28,587 bases of DNA from Pseudomonadota bacterium (GCA_023390985.1 JAEWBU010000349.1:1-28587), one strand, 5' to 3'; shown: positions 1-9,287, numbered from the stretch's first letter. Numbers and translations: made by a program. Notes: generated from the letters alone by a model not told the origin.

Positions 1-164
1 GCCTGGTGCTGCGCGTGGGAGCCGCGAAGCACCGACAACGCGGGCGCGACCGCCAACCACCAGATGAGCGCCAGCAGCACCAGCGCCGCGGCGCCGCCCG
101 CGAGCATCTTCTCGCGCGGCGCCAGGCCGGCCCAGGTGGCGGTCCACTGCGGCGGGATCTTCAT
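1..164 (-). CDS. gspM: GspM, type II secretion inner-membrane protein (N-terminal part)
   Basis: Only the first 54 codons are in the window; the rest lies beyond the left edge. The ATG at 164-162 overlaps the gspL stop (TGA 163-161) in an ATGA junction, which fixes the start and indicates translational coupling. The product starts MKIPPQWTATWAGL, then a short basic/acidic stretch (PREK), then one hydrophobic segment at about residues 23-43 (AGGAAALVLLALIWWLAVAP). That is the layout of GspM: a short cytoplasmic tail, one membrane helix and a periplasmic domain, which is not visible here. GspM partners GspL in the inner-membrane assembly platform of the type II secretion system. The call rests mainly on position after gspL and on this topology, since GspM sequences are poorly conserved. 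Confidence 0.82.
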   Translation of the reverse strand, partial: MKIPPQWTATWAGLAPREKMLAGGAAALVLLALIWWLAVAPALSVLRGSHAQHQ

Positions 165-1369
165 GGCTGCGCCTCCGGTCGCACCACCAGCACGTCGCCC
201 TGCACGTTGGCGTTGTAGCCCTGGGCGCGCAGGCCTTGCAGGAGCGGCTGCGCCTGCGCCTCGTTGCCCGCGAGGCCGCGCACGCGCACCTCGTTGCCGG
301 TGTATTCGATCGCCGTGGCGGTGCGGCCCGGCGGTGCGGACGCGGCGATGACACCGAGTACCGTTTCGAGATCGCGGCCCGACGCGGCGCCGGTAGCCTG
401 GCGCAGGGCCGCGACTTCGCGCTCCATCTGCAGCGGTGGATCGACCACGGCGCGGATGTTCGGGAAGGTCTGCGTGAGCAGTGAGCGGCTGGCCTCGCGC
501 TTGGTGGCCAGCGCCGACCGCTCCTTCCAGGCCCAGGCGTTCAGGCCGACCAGCTGCACCAGCACCAGCAGCGCCGCGCCCCAGCGCGCGGGCCGCCACT
601 GCGGCGAGCGCAGGAAGTCGCCCCAGCCGGTGGACAGCTTCTTGAAGGCGCGGTCGCGGCCGCTGCTGGCGAATTCGAACTGCGCCAGGTCCCAGGACGT
701 GCGGCCCGCCAGCGCAAGCCTTTCGGCGGGTTGCTGCAGCAGAGGCGCGTGCTGCAGCACCTGTTCGGCGATGACGGCGACGGCGGGTTCGGCCACGACA
801 GGCGTCGACTCGGGCAGGGTGGGCAGCAGGCCCAGCGAGGCGGTCGTCAGCGGCAGGCTGAAGACGCCTTCGCGGCCCGCGCAGACCAGTTGCGCGTCCT
901 CGGGCTCGCCCAGCGCGTACAGGGCCGGATCGCCTTCGGGCGCGAATTCGGGAACGATGCGCGACACCGGCCGGCCCGCGGCTTCCATTGTCTGCATGGC
1001 GCTGCGCAGCCAGCCGCGGTCGCACACCGCCACCCAGACTTCGCCACCGGCCTGCGGACGCGGCTCCAGCGCGAAATGCAAGTTCTCGGGTTCGTCCAGC
1101 AGGCGATCTTCCAGCAGGCCTTCGAGCACGGCGCGCAGCTTGGGCGATCGCGGGCCCATTCCCTTGGGAAGCTCGAGGCGGTGCCAGGAGAGGGCGGAGG
1201 CCGGGGCGATCAGCACCATTTCGCTGCCCGCGCCGGTGGGGGCCGGCAACAACGCCGGCTGGGTGGGCGTCGGCGCGGACGGGGCGCGCCCGGTGCCGGC
1301 CACCACGTATTGCAGTTCGGTCTGCGCCGTGACGGGCGTGGTCGGGAGCAGGACGTAGAGCGAACTCAT
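161..1369 (-). CDS. gspL: GspL, type II secretion assembly-platform protein
   Basis: This 402-residue protein has the GspL layout: a large cytoplasmic actin-like domain (about residues 1-255), one membrane helix at about 262-281 (WGAALLVLVQLVGLNAWAW) and a periplasmic ferredoxin-like C-terminal domain ending near VVRPEAQP. By family knowledge GspL recruits the GspE ATPase through the cytoplasmic part and contacts GspM and GspC in the membrane and periplasm. Length is normal for the family. It is the only operon member not overlapping its upstream neighbour: 51 nt separate it from the gspK stop. On the minus strand that gap contains TACAAT (1385-1380), a possible -10 box for a secondary promoter, but no convincing -35 and no clear Shine-Dalgarno. 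The start at 1369 is the first ATG after the gap. The stop overlaps the gspM start. Confidence 0.88.
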   Translation of the reverse strand: MSSLYVLLPTTPVTAQTELQYVVAGTGRAPSAPTPTQPALLPAPTGAGSEMVLIAPASALSWHRLELPKGMGPRSPKLRAVLEGLLEDRLLDEPENLHFALEPRPQAGGEVWVAVCDRGWLRSAMQTMEAAGRPVSRIVPEFAPEGDPALYALGEPEDAQLVCAGREGVFSLPLTTASLGLLPTLPESTPVVAEPAVAVIAEQVLQHAPLLQQPAERLALAGRTSWDLAQFEFASSGRDRAFKKLSTGWGDFLRSPQWRPARWGAALLVLVQLVGLNAWAWKERSALATKREASRSLLTQTFPNIRAVVDPPLQMEREVAALRQATGAASGRDLETVLGVIAASAPPGRTATAIEYTGNEVRVRGLAGNEAQAQPLLQGLRAQGYNANVQGDVLVVRPEAQP

Positions 1370-1420
1370 GGGATCGAGGATTGTAGGGAGAGCGGCAACT
1401 CTGCCGTACCTGCCTGCGGC

Positions 1421-2401
1421 TTATCTGGACAAGGGAGCCATGGCCACGCTGCTGCGGTCGAGCACGCCCCGTTCGCGCCGCAGGGTGCGCACGTCCAGGC
1501 CGTCGCGCTGGACCAGCGAGCGTTCCTCGACGATCAACCGGTCCATGCGAAGCCGGCCGCGCACCTCGAAGAAGCGCGAAGAAACGCCCACCGTGCCCTC
1601 GGTCAGCGCGCTCGCATGGTTGGGCATGGCGGCGCTGGCGTCGGCGATGCCGCGGAAGGGCGAGAGCGCCCGGCGCGCCACCAGTTCGGCCGCTTCGGCC
1701 TGGTTGATGCCGTTGACGGCCGCGTAGATCACTTCGGGCGAGGCGGTGTTCAGGTTCACCGGCGTGCGCGCGGGCAGCAGCGTGACGTAGGGTGTGAGCG
1801 CCTGCACGGTCGCGGGCGAGACGCCCAGCCACACCAGCTGGTCCACCTGCTGGGGCATCAGGGGCGCCTGGTTGGCGGAGCGGTTGTCGGTGGTGATGTC
1901 GGAGGCGAAGCGCAGGTTCTCGGCCAGCAGGTTGAGCTCGCTCTGCTGCAGGCCGAGCAGCTCGAACAGGCGCTGGAAGCTGCGCATGCCGGTCTCCGAG
2001 ACGCGGCCCGCTTCCAGGAGGTTGTTCACGTTGAGCAGCGCCTGCTGGTCGCTGACCTGGCCGGACAGGAAGACGTTGTCGGCGTCGGTGCCGCTGGTGG
2101 CGTCGGAGGTGCCGCCCGACTGGGCCGCCAGGAAGCTCGAGAGCCGCGCTTCCTGCAGCGGAACGGCCCAGGGCTCGGCCAGGTGGTCGGCGCCGCCGGA
2201 GCGGGCATCCTCGCGCAGGATGAGCCGGGCCCAGTCGAGGGCGCCGGTCAGCATCCAGGAGGCCTGCACGCGCGCGCGTTCGGCCGATTCGACTTCCACC
2301 GCGCGCCATTGCTGCCACAGGGCGGCGGCGGCGAAGCTGGCCACCAGCGTGACCGTGAGCATCGCGGTCAGGATGGCGGCGCCGCGCTGGCGGGTTGTCA
2401 T
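1421..2401 (-). CDS. gspK: GspK, minor pseudopilin capping the T2SS pseudopilus tip
   Basis: This is a 326-residue protein. The start chosen is ATG 2401-2399, which overlaps the gspJ stop (ATGA). A longer in-frame opening extends to 2980, but it runs through gspJ and looks like arginine- and proline-rich antisense-type sequence. The N-terminus MTTRQRG-AAILTAML is a class III (prepilin peptidase) signal with cleavage expected after Gly7. As is typical of GspK, the position-5 glutamate of other pseudopilins is missing. A long globular domain with the family's NVNNLLEAGRV and PVNLNTASPEVI-type stretches follows the hydrophobic N-helix. By family knowledge GspK sits at the pseudopilus tip in complex with GspI and GspJ, and both genes lie directly upstream here. 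Length fits the family. Confidence 0.9.
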   Translation of the reverse strand: MTTRQRGAAILTAMLTVTLVASFAAAALWQQWRAVEVESAERARVQASWMLTGALDWARLILREDARSGGADHLAEPWAVPLQEARLSSFLAAQSGGTSDATSGTDADNVFLSGQVSDQQALLNVNNLLEAGRVSETGMRSFQRLFELLGLQQSELNLLAENLRFASDITTDNRSANQAPLMPQQVDQLVWLGVSPATVQALTPYVTLLPARTPVNLNTASPEVIYAAVNGINQAEAAELVARRALSPFRGIADASAAMPNHASALTEGTVGVSSRFFEVRGRLRMDRLIVEERSLVQRDGLDVRTLRRERGVLDRSSVAMAPLSR

Positions 2402-3153
2402 GAGGTCTTGGCTCCGCTGGCGGTCGGACGCACCCAGTCGATCACCAGGTCGCCCGAGATGGCCTGTCCGCCCGACAGGGTCAGCACGACGCGGATGCCG
2501 TCGGGAATCACTGGGCCGCGCTCGGCGGTCTGGGGCGGCGGGGTGGTCGGCGTCGGCGTCGCGCCGGTCGTGGGCGAGGACGCCGGCGCCTGCGGCGTCG
2601 GCACGGTGGGGGTCTGCGCCACCTGCGTCGCGTCGCTGGACAGCGGGTTGGTCCAGGCGTCGGCCCGGTAATAGAACACCTGCCAGTCCTGCAGCGCCAT
2701 GACCGCGACGGCCGACGCGTCCTCGGTGCCGCCCTGGCCCTGGGCCCAGGCGTCGGCGCGGTTCCAGGCGTCCTCGACCTGGCCGCGCGTGGTCAGCGGC
2801 GGCGACTGCCAGCGCATCCAGAGCGACAGGCCGCCCTGCACGCGACGGCTCCAGCCGACCACCACCACGCCGTCGCCGGCCGCGGTCGAGGCGGGGCGGG
2901 TGAGGCGAAGCACGCGGCCGTTCCAGTCCAGTCCAGGCATCTGCGGCAGTTGGACCAGCGCGTCGAGGTCGGTGTTCCACTGGGCCAGGCCGATCTGCAG
3001 CGCGTGGATCTCGTCGGCGCGGGCCTGGGTCGTTTCCTGGGCGCGCACCATGCCGTCCAGTCCGCGCCAGCTGAGCACCGCGACCAGCGCGAGCACGAAC
3101 AGCGCGACCATCAGCTCGATCAGCGTGAAGCCGGCCAGCCGGCGCATGCTCAT
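2398..3153 (-). CDS. gspJ: GspJ, minor pseudopilin with a proline/threonine-rich insert
   Basis: This is a 251-residue pseudopilin. MSMRRLAG-FTLIELMVALFVLALVAVLSW is a prepilin-peptidase signal, with cleavage after Gly8 and Glu at mature position 5. The start at 3153 lies one base after the gspI stop (TGA 3157-3155); a second in-frame ATG two codons later (3147) is possible. The conserved pseudopilin fold covers residues to about 172 and resumes near VIPDGIRVVLTLSGG. Between them, about residues 175-211 form a low-complexity linker rich in Pro, Thr and Ala (PTVPTPQAPA, TPTPTTPPPQ), which lengthens the protein beyond the usual size of about 200 residues. The role is inferred from the family: part of the GspI-J-K tip complex that primes pseudopilus assembly. 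The stop overlaps the gspK start. Confidence 0.9.
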   Translation of the reverse strand: MSMRRLAGFTLIELMVALFVLALVAVLSWRGLDGMVRAQETTQARADEIHALQIGLAQWNTDLDALVQLPQMPGLDWNGRVLRLTRPASTAAGDGVVVVGWSRRVQGGLSLWMRWQSPPLTTRGQVEDAWNRADAWAQGQGGTEDASAVAVMALQDWQVFYYRADAWTNPLSSDATQVAQTPTVPTPQAPASSPTTGATPTPTTPPPQTAERGPVIPDGIRVVLTLSGGQAISGDLVIDWVRPTASGAKTS

Positions 3154-3154
3154 C

Positions 3155-3514
3155 TCAGAACCTCCCGACCACGGTGGAGATGCGCAGCACCGGCCCGCTC
3201 GGCTCGAACACCTGCGCGTCGACGCGCAGGAAGTTCGGATTGGGCGTGGGCGCGACGGTCAGGGCGACTTCGAAGTCGGTGTTGCCCTGGCGGCAGGCGG
3301 TGCGTCGCTCGCCCGCGCCCGGCATCTGGCGTGCCAGGCGCACGCGCACCAGTTCGTTCTCGGCGCAGATCTGCGCGAGCAGCACGTTCGACTGGCGCAT
3401 CGCGTTGTTGGTGAGCGCGGCGGTGGCCTGCAGGCCGGCCACCAGCGCGATCGCCACGATGCCCAGCGCGACCAGCACCTCGATCAGCGTGAAGCCGGCG
3501 GCTCTCTTTCTCAT
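3155..3514 (-). CDS. gspI: GspI, minor pseudopilin
   Basis: This is a 119-residue protein starting at ATG 3514-3512, which overlaps the gspH stop (TGA 3513-3511). The N-terminus MRKRAAG-FTLIEVLVALGIVAIAL is a textbook prepilin-peptidase signal with cleavage after Gly7 and Glu at +5. The C-terminal half (VRVRLARQMPGAG, CRQGNTDFEVALTV, FLRVDAQVFE) fits the small beta-rich domain of GspI, and the length is typical. By family knowledge GspI nucleates the tip complex with GspJ and GspK, encoded next in the same operon. A longer opening upstream (to 3748) overlaps gspH and is rejected because the prepilin signal would be internal. Confidence 0.9.
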   Translation of the reverse strand: MRKRAAGFTLIEVLVALGIVAIALVAGLQATAALTNNAMRQSNVLLAQICAENELVRVRLARQMPGAGERRTACRQGNTDFEVALTVAPTPNPNFLRVDAQVFEPSGPVLRISTVVGRF

Positions 3515-3990
3515 GGCGCGGCCGAGTCGGCGATCTGGAAGGCGCGCAACCCGTCGGTGACGATGCGCAGGGTGCGTCCGGAGCCGGCGGCCGAACCGAG
3601 CACCACCTGCTGCGGGCCGATGATGGGCTCGGGGCCGAGCACGACGCGGGGGCCCTGCACCACGGTGGTCTCCTGGTGCAGCCACCGCTGCGGCATGCTG
3701 CCTTCGGGCAGTCCTTCGAAGCGGAAGCCGCCCTCGACCACGTGCCACACGACCGGCACGCCGGTCGTGCGCGACTGGGCGCGGGCGGATTCGAACAGGG
3801 CGGACAGGCGGCGGGCTTCCTGCTCGAGGCGCGTGCCGGAATCGTCGCGCAGCGTGAACGCGACCCCGGCGGTGGCGATGGCGATGATCGCCATGACCAC
3901 CAGCAGCTCGATCAGCGTGAAGCCGCGCTGGAGGAGGGAGTGGGCAGGACGGCGGGCTGCGCGGTCACTGCCAGGAGCCGACGTCCGCAT
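3511..3990 (-). CDS. gspH: GspH, minor pseudopilin
   Basis: This pseudopilin has the signal QRG-FTLIELLVVMAIIAIATAG. The start is uncertain. ATG at 3990 gives 159 residues with a 23-residue leader and overlaps the end of gspG by 26 nt; ATG at 4017 adds nine residues (MASRAARAR) and overlaps more. No in-frame ATG, GTG or TTG lies closer to the cleavage site, so the leader is unusually long and basic in either case. The remainder (TRLEQEARRLSALFESARAQSRTTG, then a Val/Trp/Gly-rich beta part) is the GspH-type domain. By family knowledge GspH joins the pseudopilus below the tip. It is translationally coupled to gspG upstream and gspI downstream. Confidence 0.87.
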   Translation of the reverse strand: MRTSAPGSDRAARRPAHSLLQRGFTLIELLVVMAIIAIATAGVAFTLRDDSGTRLEQEARRLSALFESARAQSRTTGVPVVWHVVEGGFRFEGLPEGSMPQRWLHQETTVVQGPRVVLGPEPIIGPQQVVLGSAAGSGRTLRIVTDGLRAFQIADSAAP

Positions 3991-4402
3991 TCTTGCCCTC
4001 GCCGCCCGGCTGGCCATCGGCGCCGTACGACATCACGTCGATCTCGCCCTTCACGCCGGGGTTGAGGTATTGATAAGGCCGGCCCCACGGGTCGTTGGGC
4101 AGGCGTTCGAGATAGGGCTTCCAGTTGTTGGGCTGGGGGCCCGAGGTGGGACGCTGCACCAGCGCCTGCAGGCCCTGTTCGGCCGTCGGGTAGCGCTGGT
4201 TGTCCAGACGGTAGAGCTTTAGCGCCTGCATGAGGTTGTTGACGTCGGTGCGCGCGGCGGTGGCGCGCGCGTCGTCCGCACGGTCGAGCACGTTGGGCAC
4301 GATGAGCGCGGCGAGCACGCCGATGATCACCAGCACCACCATCAGTTCGATGAGGGTGAAGCCGGCCTGAACGCGGCGGGAGACGGAACGAAGCAAGGTC
4401 AT
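3965..4402 (-). CDS. gspG: GspG, major pseudopilin of the type II secretion system
   Basis: This is a 145-residue protein. MTLLRSVSRRVQAG-FTLIELMVVLVIIGVLAAL gives cleavage after Gly14, Glu at +5 and the long N-terminal helix. The body carries the GspG hallmarks QRYPTAEQGLQALV, LPNDPWGRPYQYLNPG and DVMSYGADGQPGGEG-NAD; in known structures the last loop binds calcium. GspG polymerises into the periplasmic pseudopilus that drives substrates through the GspD secretin (family knowledge). It is the first gene of the minus-strand operon. A purine-rich AGGA about 7 nt before ATG on the minus strand is a plausible ribosome site, and the promoter region is shared with divergent gspC. Confidence 0.95.
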   Translation of the reverse strand: MTLLRSVSRRVQAGFTLIELMVVLVIIGVLAALIVPNVLDRADDARATAARTDVNNLMQALKLYRLDNQRYPTAEQGLQALVQRPTSGPQPNNWKPYLERLPNDPWGRPYQYLNPGVKGEIDVMSYGADGQPGGEGKNADVGSWQ

Positions 4403-4429
4403 CCAGGGTCCTGAGAGCTAATCCGTTCA

Positions 4430-4440
4430 ATGATAATCAT
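4430..4440. promoter_or_regulatory. Shared -10 region of divergent gspC and gspG
   Basis: ATGATAATCAT is a near-perfect palindrome apart from its central base. On plus it supplies GATAAT (4432-4437), which ends exactly 6 nt before the gspC ATG, as expected for a leaderless transcript. On minus it supplies GATTAT for gspG, which then has a leader of about 25-30 nt containing AGGA. No strong -35 is visible on either side, so this is a motif-level call. Confidence 0.5.
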
Positions 4441-4443
4441 CAG

Positions 4444-4941
4444 ATGGTGACCGACCGGGCGAGCAACTGGACAGTACGAGGCGTGACCTTCGTTGTGTGG
4501 GTCATCGCCGCGGCGAGCGCTGCTTACTGGGTGATGAAGTTCGCCGGCTCCGATCCGTCGGTGCCGCGCGTGGCCGCTGCTTCGCGCCAGCCCGCGCCGG
4601 CCGACCCGATGGTGGTCGCGCGCCTGCTGGGGCATACGACGACTGCCGCGCCGACGGCGGTCGCGCAACCTTCCACGAGCTCGCGCCTCAGCCTGATCGG
4701 CGTGGTGGCCGATCGCTCGCAGCGCGGCGCCGCGCTGATCGCGGTCGACGGCAAGGCGCCCAGGCCTTATCGCGTCGGCACGCAGATCGAGGAAGGGCTG
4801 GTGCTGCAGTCGGTGGAGCCGCGCAAGGCGACGCTGGGTCCTTCGGTGGACGGCCCCGCGTCGGTCACGCTGGAACTGCCGCTGCCGGCGACCGCGAGTG
4901 CGGGCGTGGGCACGGCCCCGGCAACCAGCCCCCGTCGCTAG
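4444..4941 (+). CDS. gspC: GspC-type type II secretion protein (short, no PDZ domain)
   Basis: This is a 165-residue protein with a short cytoplasmic start, one membrane helix at about residues 14-32 (VTFVVWVIAAASAAYWVMKF), a Pro/Ala-rich periplasmic linker and a homology-region domain (RLSLIGVVADRSQRGAALIAVDGKAPRPYRVGTQI split over about residues 79-112, then VLQSVEPRKATL). The tail ends soon after, so the C-terminal PDZ domain of classical GspC is absent; short forms are known in related bacteria. By family knowledge GspC links the GspL/M platform to the GspD secretin through the homology region. It is divergent from gspG, with a -10-like GATAAT ending 6 nt upstream and no Shine-Dalgarno. 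Its stop TAG (4939-4941) shares the CTAG palindrome with the convergent cobC stop. Confidence 0.8.
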   Translation: MVTDRASNWTVRGVTFVVWVIAAASAAYWVMKFAGSDPSVPRVAAASRQPAPADPMVVARLLGHTTTAAPTAVAQPSTSSRLSLIGVVADRSQRGAALIAVDGKAPRPYRVGTQIEEGLVLQSVEPRKATLGPSVDGPASVTLELPLPATASAGVGTAPATSPRR

Positions 4942-5489
4942 TCCGTCCCCAGCGCGTGGCACTCCACGCCGCCGAACGGGACTTCGTCGCGAGGCCACTG
5001 GTCGGCCCGCTCGACCGTCCGAACGCCTGACAGCAGCAATCGCGCCGCGCGGATGACGCCGGCATGGGTGATCCAGAGTGCGTCCTCGCAGTCGCGTTCG
5101 CGCTGCATCGCGCGGTGCACGCGTTCGAGCAGCTGCCGCACCGACTCGCCGCCGCCGGGGCGGTGAGTGGCGAACTCGCGGGTCCACGAGGACAACGCGG
5201 GCTCGCCGATCGCGTCCCAGCGTTGCCCTTCCCACTGGCCGAAATCCATCTCCTGCAGGTCGGGATCGACCGCGACGGCGAGGCCGGGGCGCAGTGAGGC
5301 GAGCGCATTGGCCAACTGGCGGCAGCGGCGCGCCGGCGAGCGGCGCACCGCCAGGTCGGGAGGCAGCGTGCGATGCAGGTGGAGCGCAGCCTCCTGCGTG
5401 AGGGCATCGTCGGCCACGAGGTCGAGACGGCCATAGCAGATGGCGTCCTGGCGCACCACCGCGGCATGACGCGCCAGCCAGAGGCGCAT
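4938..5489 (-). CDS. cobC: CobC-type histidine phosphatase (alpha-ribazole phosphatase)
   Basis: This is a 183-residue member of the histidine phosphatase (phosphoglycerate-mutase-like) superfamily. The catalytic motif is LARHA, with Arg7 and His8 (His8 is the phospho-acceptor). ICYGRLDL follows, as in CobC rather than generic phosphatases. Later features are RRSPARRCRQLA, the acidic LQEMDFGQWEG, PGGES and a second histidine in ITHAG (His142). CobC removes phosphate from alpha-ribazole 5'-phosphate or from adenosylcobalamin 5'-phosphate late in nucleotide-loop assembly (family knowledge). The ATG 5489-5487 overlaps the cobS stop in a TGATG junction, so cobS and cobC are translationally coupled; longer in-frame openings upstream lie inside cobS. 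It converges on gspC with no terminator between the two stops. Confidence 0.85.
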   Translation of the reverse strand: MRLWLARHAAVVRQDAICYGRLDLVADDALTQEAALHLHRTLPPDLAVRRSPARRCRQLANALASLRPGLAVAVDPDLQEMDFGQWEGQRWDAIGEPALSSWTREFATHRPGGGESVRQLLERVHRAMQRERDCEDALWITHAGVIRAARLLLSGVRTVERADQWPRDEVPFGGVECHALGTD

Positions 5490-6315
5490 CAGCCGGCGCC
5501 CAGCGCGCACGCCGCGCCGAAGTAGAAGGCCAGCTCGCACGCTTGCTGCGTCGCGCCCAGGCCGTCGCCGGTGAAGCCCTGCAGCCGCCGCGCCAGGAGG
5601 CGGTGCATCCAGAGCAGGGCCAGGGCGCTGGCCAGGAAGCCGGCCGCGACGAAGGCGAAGCCCTGCGCCAGCGCCGCAACGGCCAGCGGAACGACGCACC
5701 AGCCCGCCCCGGCGAGGAGCGCGCCACGCGAGATCGCCTCTGCCAGCGGCTTGCTCTTGGAGCCCGCGGCGTCGCCGATGTGCGCCAAGGCCTGGATCAC
5801 GACCAGGGGCCAGAAGCGCGAGAGCACGTGCGCCGCGAGCAGCGCCGCGGGCGCGGCGGCAGGCGAGACCGTCGCCAGGACCGCGAGCAGCGCCACCTTG
5901 GCGAGCAGGACCAGGATCAGGGCGATCGCGCCGAAGCTGCCGATGCGCGAGTCCTTCATGATCTCGAGCGCGCGTTGGCGGTCCGGCGAGCCGCCGAGGC
6001 CGTCGGCCAGGTCGGCCAGGCCGTCTTCGTGGAAGGCGCCCGTCATCCAGACGGTGCAGGCCGTCGCAGCGACCGCTGCGACCAGGGGCGTGAAAGGCGT
6101 GTCCGGCAGCGCGAGCGAGACGACCGCGAACGCGCCGCAGGCCGCCATGCCCACCAGCCAGCCGACGCCGGGGAAATGCGCCGCGCTGGCGCGCAGCATC
6201 TCGGGGCTGTAGCCGACCCAGGCGCCCAGCGAGCCGGTGACCGGCAGGCGGGTGAAGAACTGCACCGCCACGAGGTAGTGGCGCAGGAACGCCGACGCTC
6301 GGGCCGCCGCTCCCA

Positions 6316-6316
<1 letters not shown>
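5489..6316 (-). CDS. cobS: CobS, adenosylcobinamide-GDP ribazoletransferase
   Basis: This is a 275-residue polytopic membrane protein. Diagnostic stretches are VQFFTRLPV near the N-terminus, the acidic FHEDGLADLADGLGG (about residues 90-105, the Mg-binding region of the CobS family) and MKDSRIGSFG just after, followed by several Ala/Leu-rich membrane segments. It joins alpha-ribazole (or its phosphate) to adenosylcobinamide-GDP, the last assembly step of the cobalamin lower ligand. The ATG 6316-6314 overlaps the ilvA stop (TGATG) and the stop overlaps the cobC start in the same way, so three genes are read as one coupled unit. cobU and cobT, often adjacent in related genomes, are not in this window. 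Confidence 0.93.
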
Positions 6317-7860
<1,544 letters not shown>

Positions 7861-7964
7861 TCGAGAGGCGTGCCTGCCCGAGCTGTGACGACCGGATGGG
7901 CCTTTAACACTTTCCAGCTAATCCGGGCGCGGCGATTGCCGTGCCCCTGCAGGAGACATTGTCC

Positions 7965-9263
7965 GTGCATTTGGCTCAACCGCTGGCCTCCAACGATCCC
8001 GCTTTCCGGGCCGTACGGGGCCGCACGGTGCCGATCCCCGACTCGCTGACGTCAATCCCGGGGTATCCGGAGAAACTGCGCATCTACCGCATCAAGGCCA
8101 GTCGCTTCTGGCAGGTGCGCTGCTGGTTCCGCGGCAAGACCTACACGCGCAGCCTGCGCACCACGTCCAAGCGCAACGCCATGAACTTGGCGCGGTGCTT
8201 CTTCGACGAACTGGCGGGCCGGCTGTTCCGACCGGACGACGATGACCACGACGTGCAGACGCCGCGCCTGTTCGGCCAATTGGCGGAGACGATGTACCTG
8301 CACGAGACCGAGCGCCATACCCGCGGCGAATTCAGCCGGGGCTCGCTGCAGGTGATGCGCAACCGGCTGGACCTGCACATCCTGCCGGAACTCGGTACGA
8401 AGCCGATCCAGGCGATCGGGCACATGCAGCTGCAGGCCCTGGTGGCGCGCCTGGGCCGGGCGGGGTTTTCCAGCACGACGATCTCGCAGTACCTGGTGAT
8501 CGTGCGCAAGGTGTTCAAGCTGGCGCGGCAACTTGGGCAGTTGCGCGACATGCCGGAGTTCCCTGTCGTGAAGGTGCATTCGACGCCGCGCGGGGGATTC
8601 AGCGTCGGGGAGTACGCCCGGCTCCTGCGGGCGGCGCGGCGCCTGTGTGGCCGGATGCATCCCGTCGCGAAGGCGCTCGGCGGGAGCGAGCGTTTCTGGA
8701 TCCATCGCGACCTGCTGGTGATGCCGCCGGACGTGGCGTGGGCCATCGCGTTCATGGTGAACACGTTCATCCGGCCAAGCGACCTGAAGATCATGCGGCA
8801 CCGGTACGTGGAGGAGGTGCGTGGCAGCCACGTCTACCTTCGCATGAGCCTGCCGGAGACGAAGCGGCATGACAAGCCGGTGGTGTCGATGCGCGCGGCG
8901 GTGCGCATCTACGGCGCGCTGAAATCGGCAGGGGCGAAGCTGGGGGCCGGCGGGCCGGACGACTTTCTGTTTCTTCCGCAGGTCGCGAATCGCGAACATG
9001 CGCTCGCGGTGCTGAACTTCCACTTCCAATGGGTACTGAAGGAGTGCGGCCTGACTTACGGCCCGCTCGGCCAGCGGCGCACCCTGTACTCGCTTCGGCA
9101 CACCGCGATCAGCTTCCGACTGCTGTATGGGCAGGGGATCGACATGTTGACGCTGGCGCGGAACGCACGCACCAGCGTGCAGATGATCGAGCGCTTCTAC
9201 GCTGCCAGCCTGAGCGGCGAGATGAACGTCGGCCTGCTGCATAGTCGGCGCGCCACCAAGTAA
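7965..9263 (+). CDS. Tyrosine recombinase/integrase-like protein
   Basis: This is a predicted 432-residue protein. The start chosen is GTG 7965 because AGGAG (7951-7955) lies 9 nt upstream; an in-frame GTG at 7941 lacks a ribosome site. The N-terminal part (about 35-75) is a basic arm-binding-like region, followed by a SAM-like core-binding domain (about 95-195) and a catalytic domain. Visible catalytic residues are Arg270 (FIRPSDL), a basic hairpin ETKRHDK, Arg378-His379 in YSLRHT, and the nucleophile Tyr412 in ERFYAAS. The first His of the usual HxLRH box is Tyr375, and the later His/Trp position reads as Asn in LARNARTS, so the active site is non-canonical. There are no excisionase, prophage or tRNA neighbours and no direct repeats that I can see. 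It could be a domesticated recombinase acting on a local site. Confidence 0.82.
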   Translation: MHLAQPLASNDPAFRAVRGRTVPIPDSLTSIPGYPEKLRIYRIKASRFWQVRCWFRGKTYTRSLRTTSKRNAMNLARCFFDELAGRLFRPDDDDHDVQTPRLFGQLAETMYLHETERHTRGEFSRGSLQVMRNRLDLHILPELGTKPIQAIGHMQLQALVARLGRAGFSSTTISQYLVIVRKVFKLARQLGQLRDMPEFPVVKVHSTPRGGFSVGEYARLLRAARRLCGRMHPVAKALGGSERFWIHRDLLVMPPDVAWAIAFMVNTFIRPSDLKIMRHRYVEEVRGSHVYLRMSLPETKRHDKPVVSMRAAVRIYGALKSAGAKLGAGGPDDFLFLPQVANREHALAVLNFHFQWVLKECGLTYGPLGQRRTLYSLRHTAISFRLLYGQGIDMLTLARNARTSVQMIERFYAASLSGEMNVGLLHSRRATK

Positions 9264-9287
9264 AAAAGCCGCCCCGAGGGGCGGCTT
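9262..9287 (-). terminator. Rho-independent terminator after the left porin
   Basis: AAGCCGCCCC (9266-9275) and GGGGCGGCTT (9278-9287) form a 10-bp complementary stem. Read on the minus strand it is followed by six T (9267-9262). It lies 25 nt downstream of the left porin stop and overlaps the recombinase stop codon, so it terminates the porin transcript. It may also stop recombinase mRNA, although the plus-strand side lacks a long U tract. Confidence 0.85.

Noticed and set aside
731..2671. Long plus-strand open frame across gspL, gspK and gspJ
   Set aside because: It mirrors three well-supported minus-strand genes and has His/Gln/Gly/Arg-rich composition without recognisable domains.
7941..7964. 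Upstream GTG start for the recombinase
   Set aside because: AGGAG at 7951-7955 would lie inside the coding region; GTG 7965 has correct 9-nt spacing.
7861..7964. Attenuator or riboswitch upstream of ilvA
   Set aside because: No leader peptide rich in Ile, Leu or Val codons, no terminator/antiterminator pair and no cobalamin-box sequence could be found.
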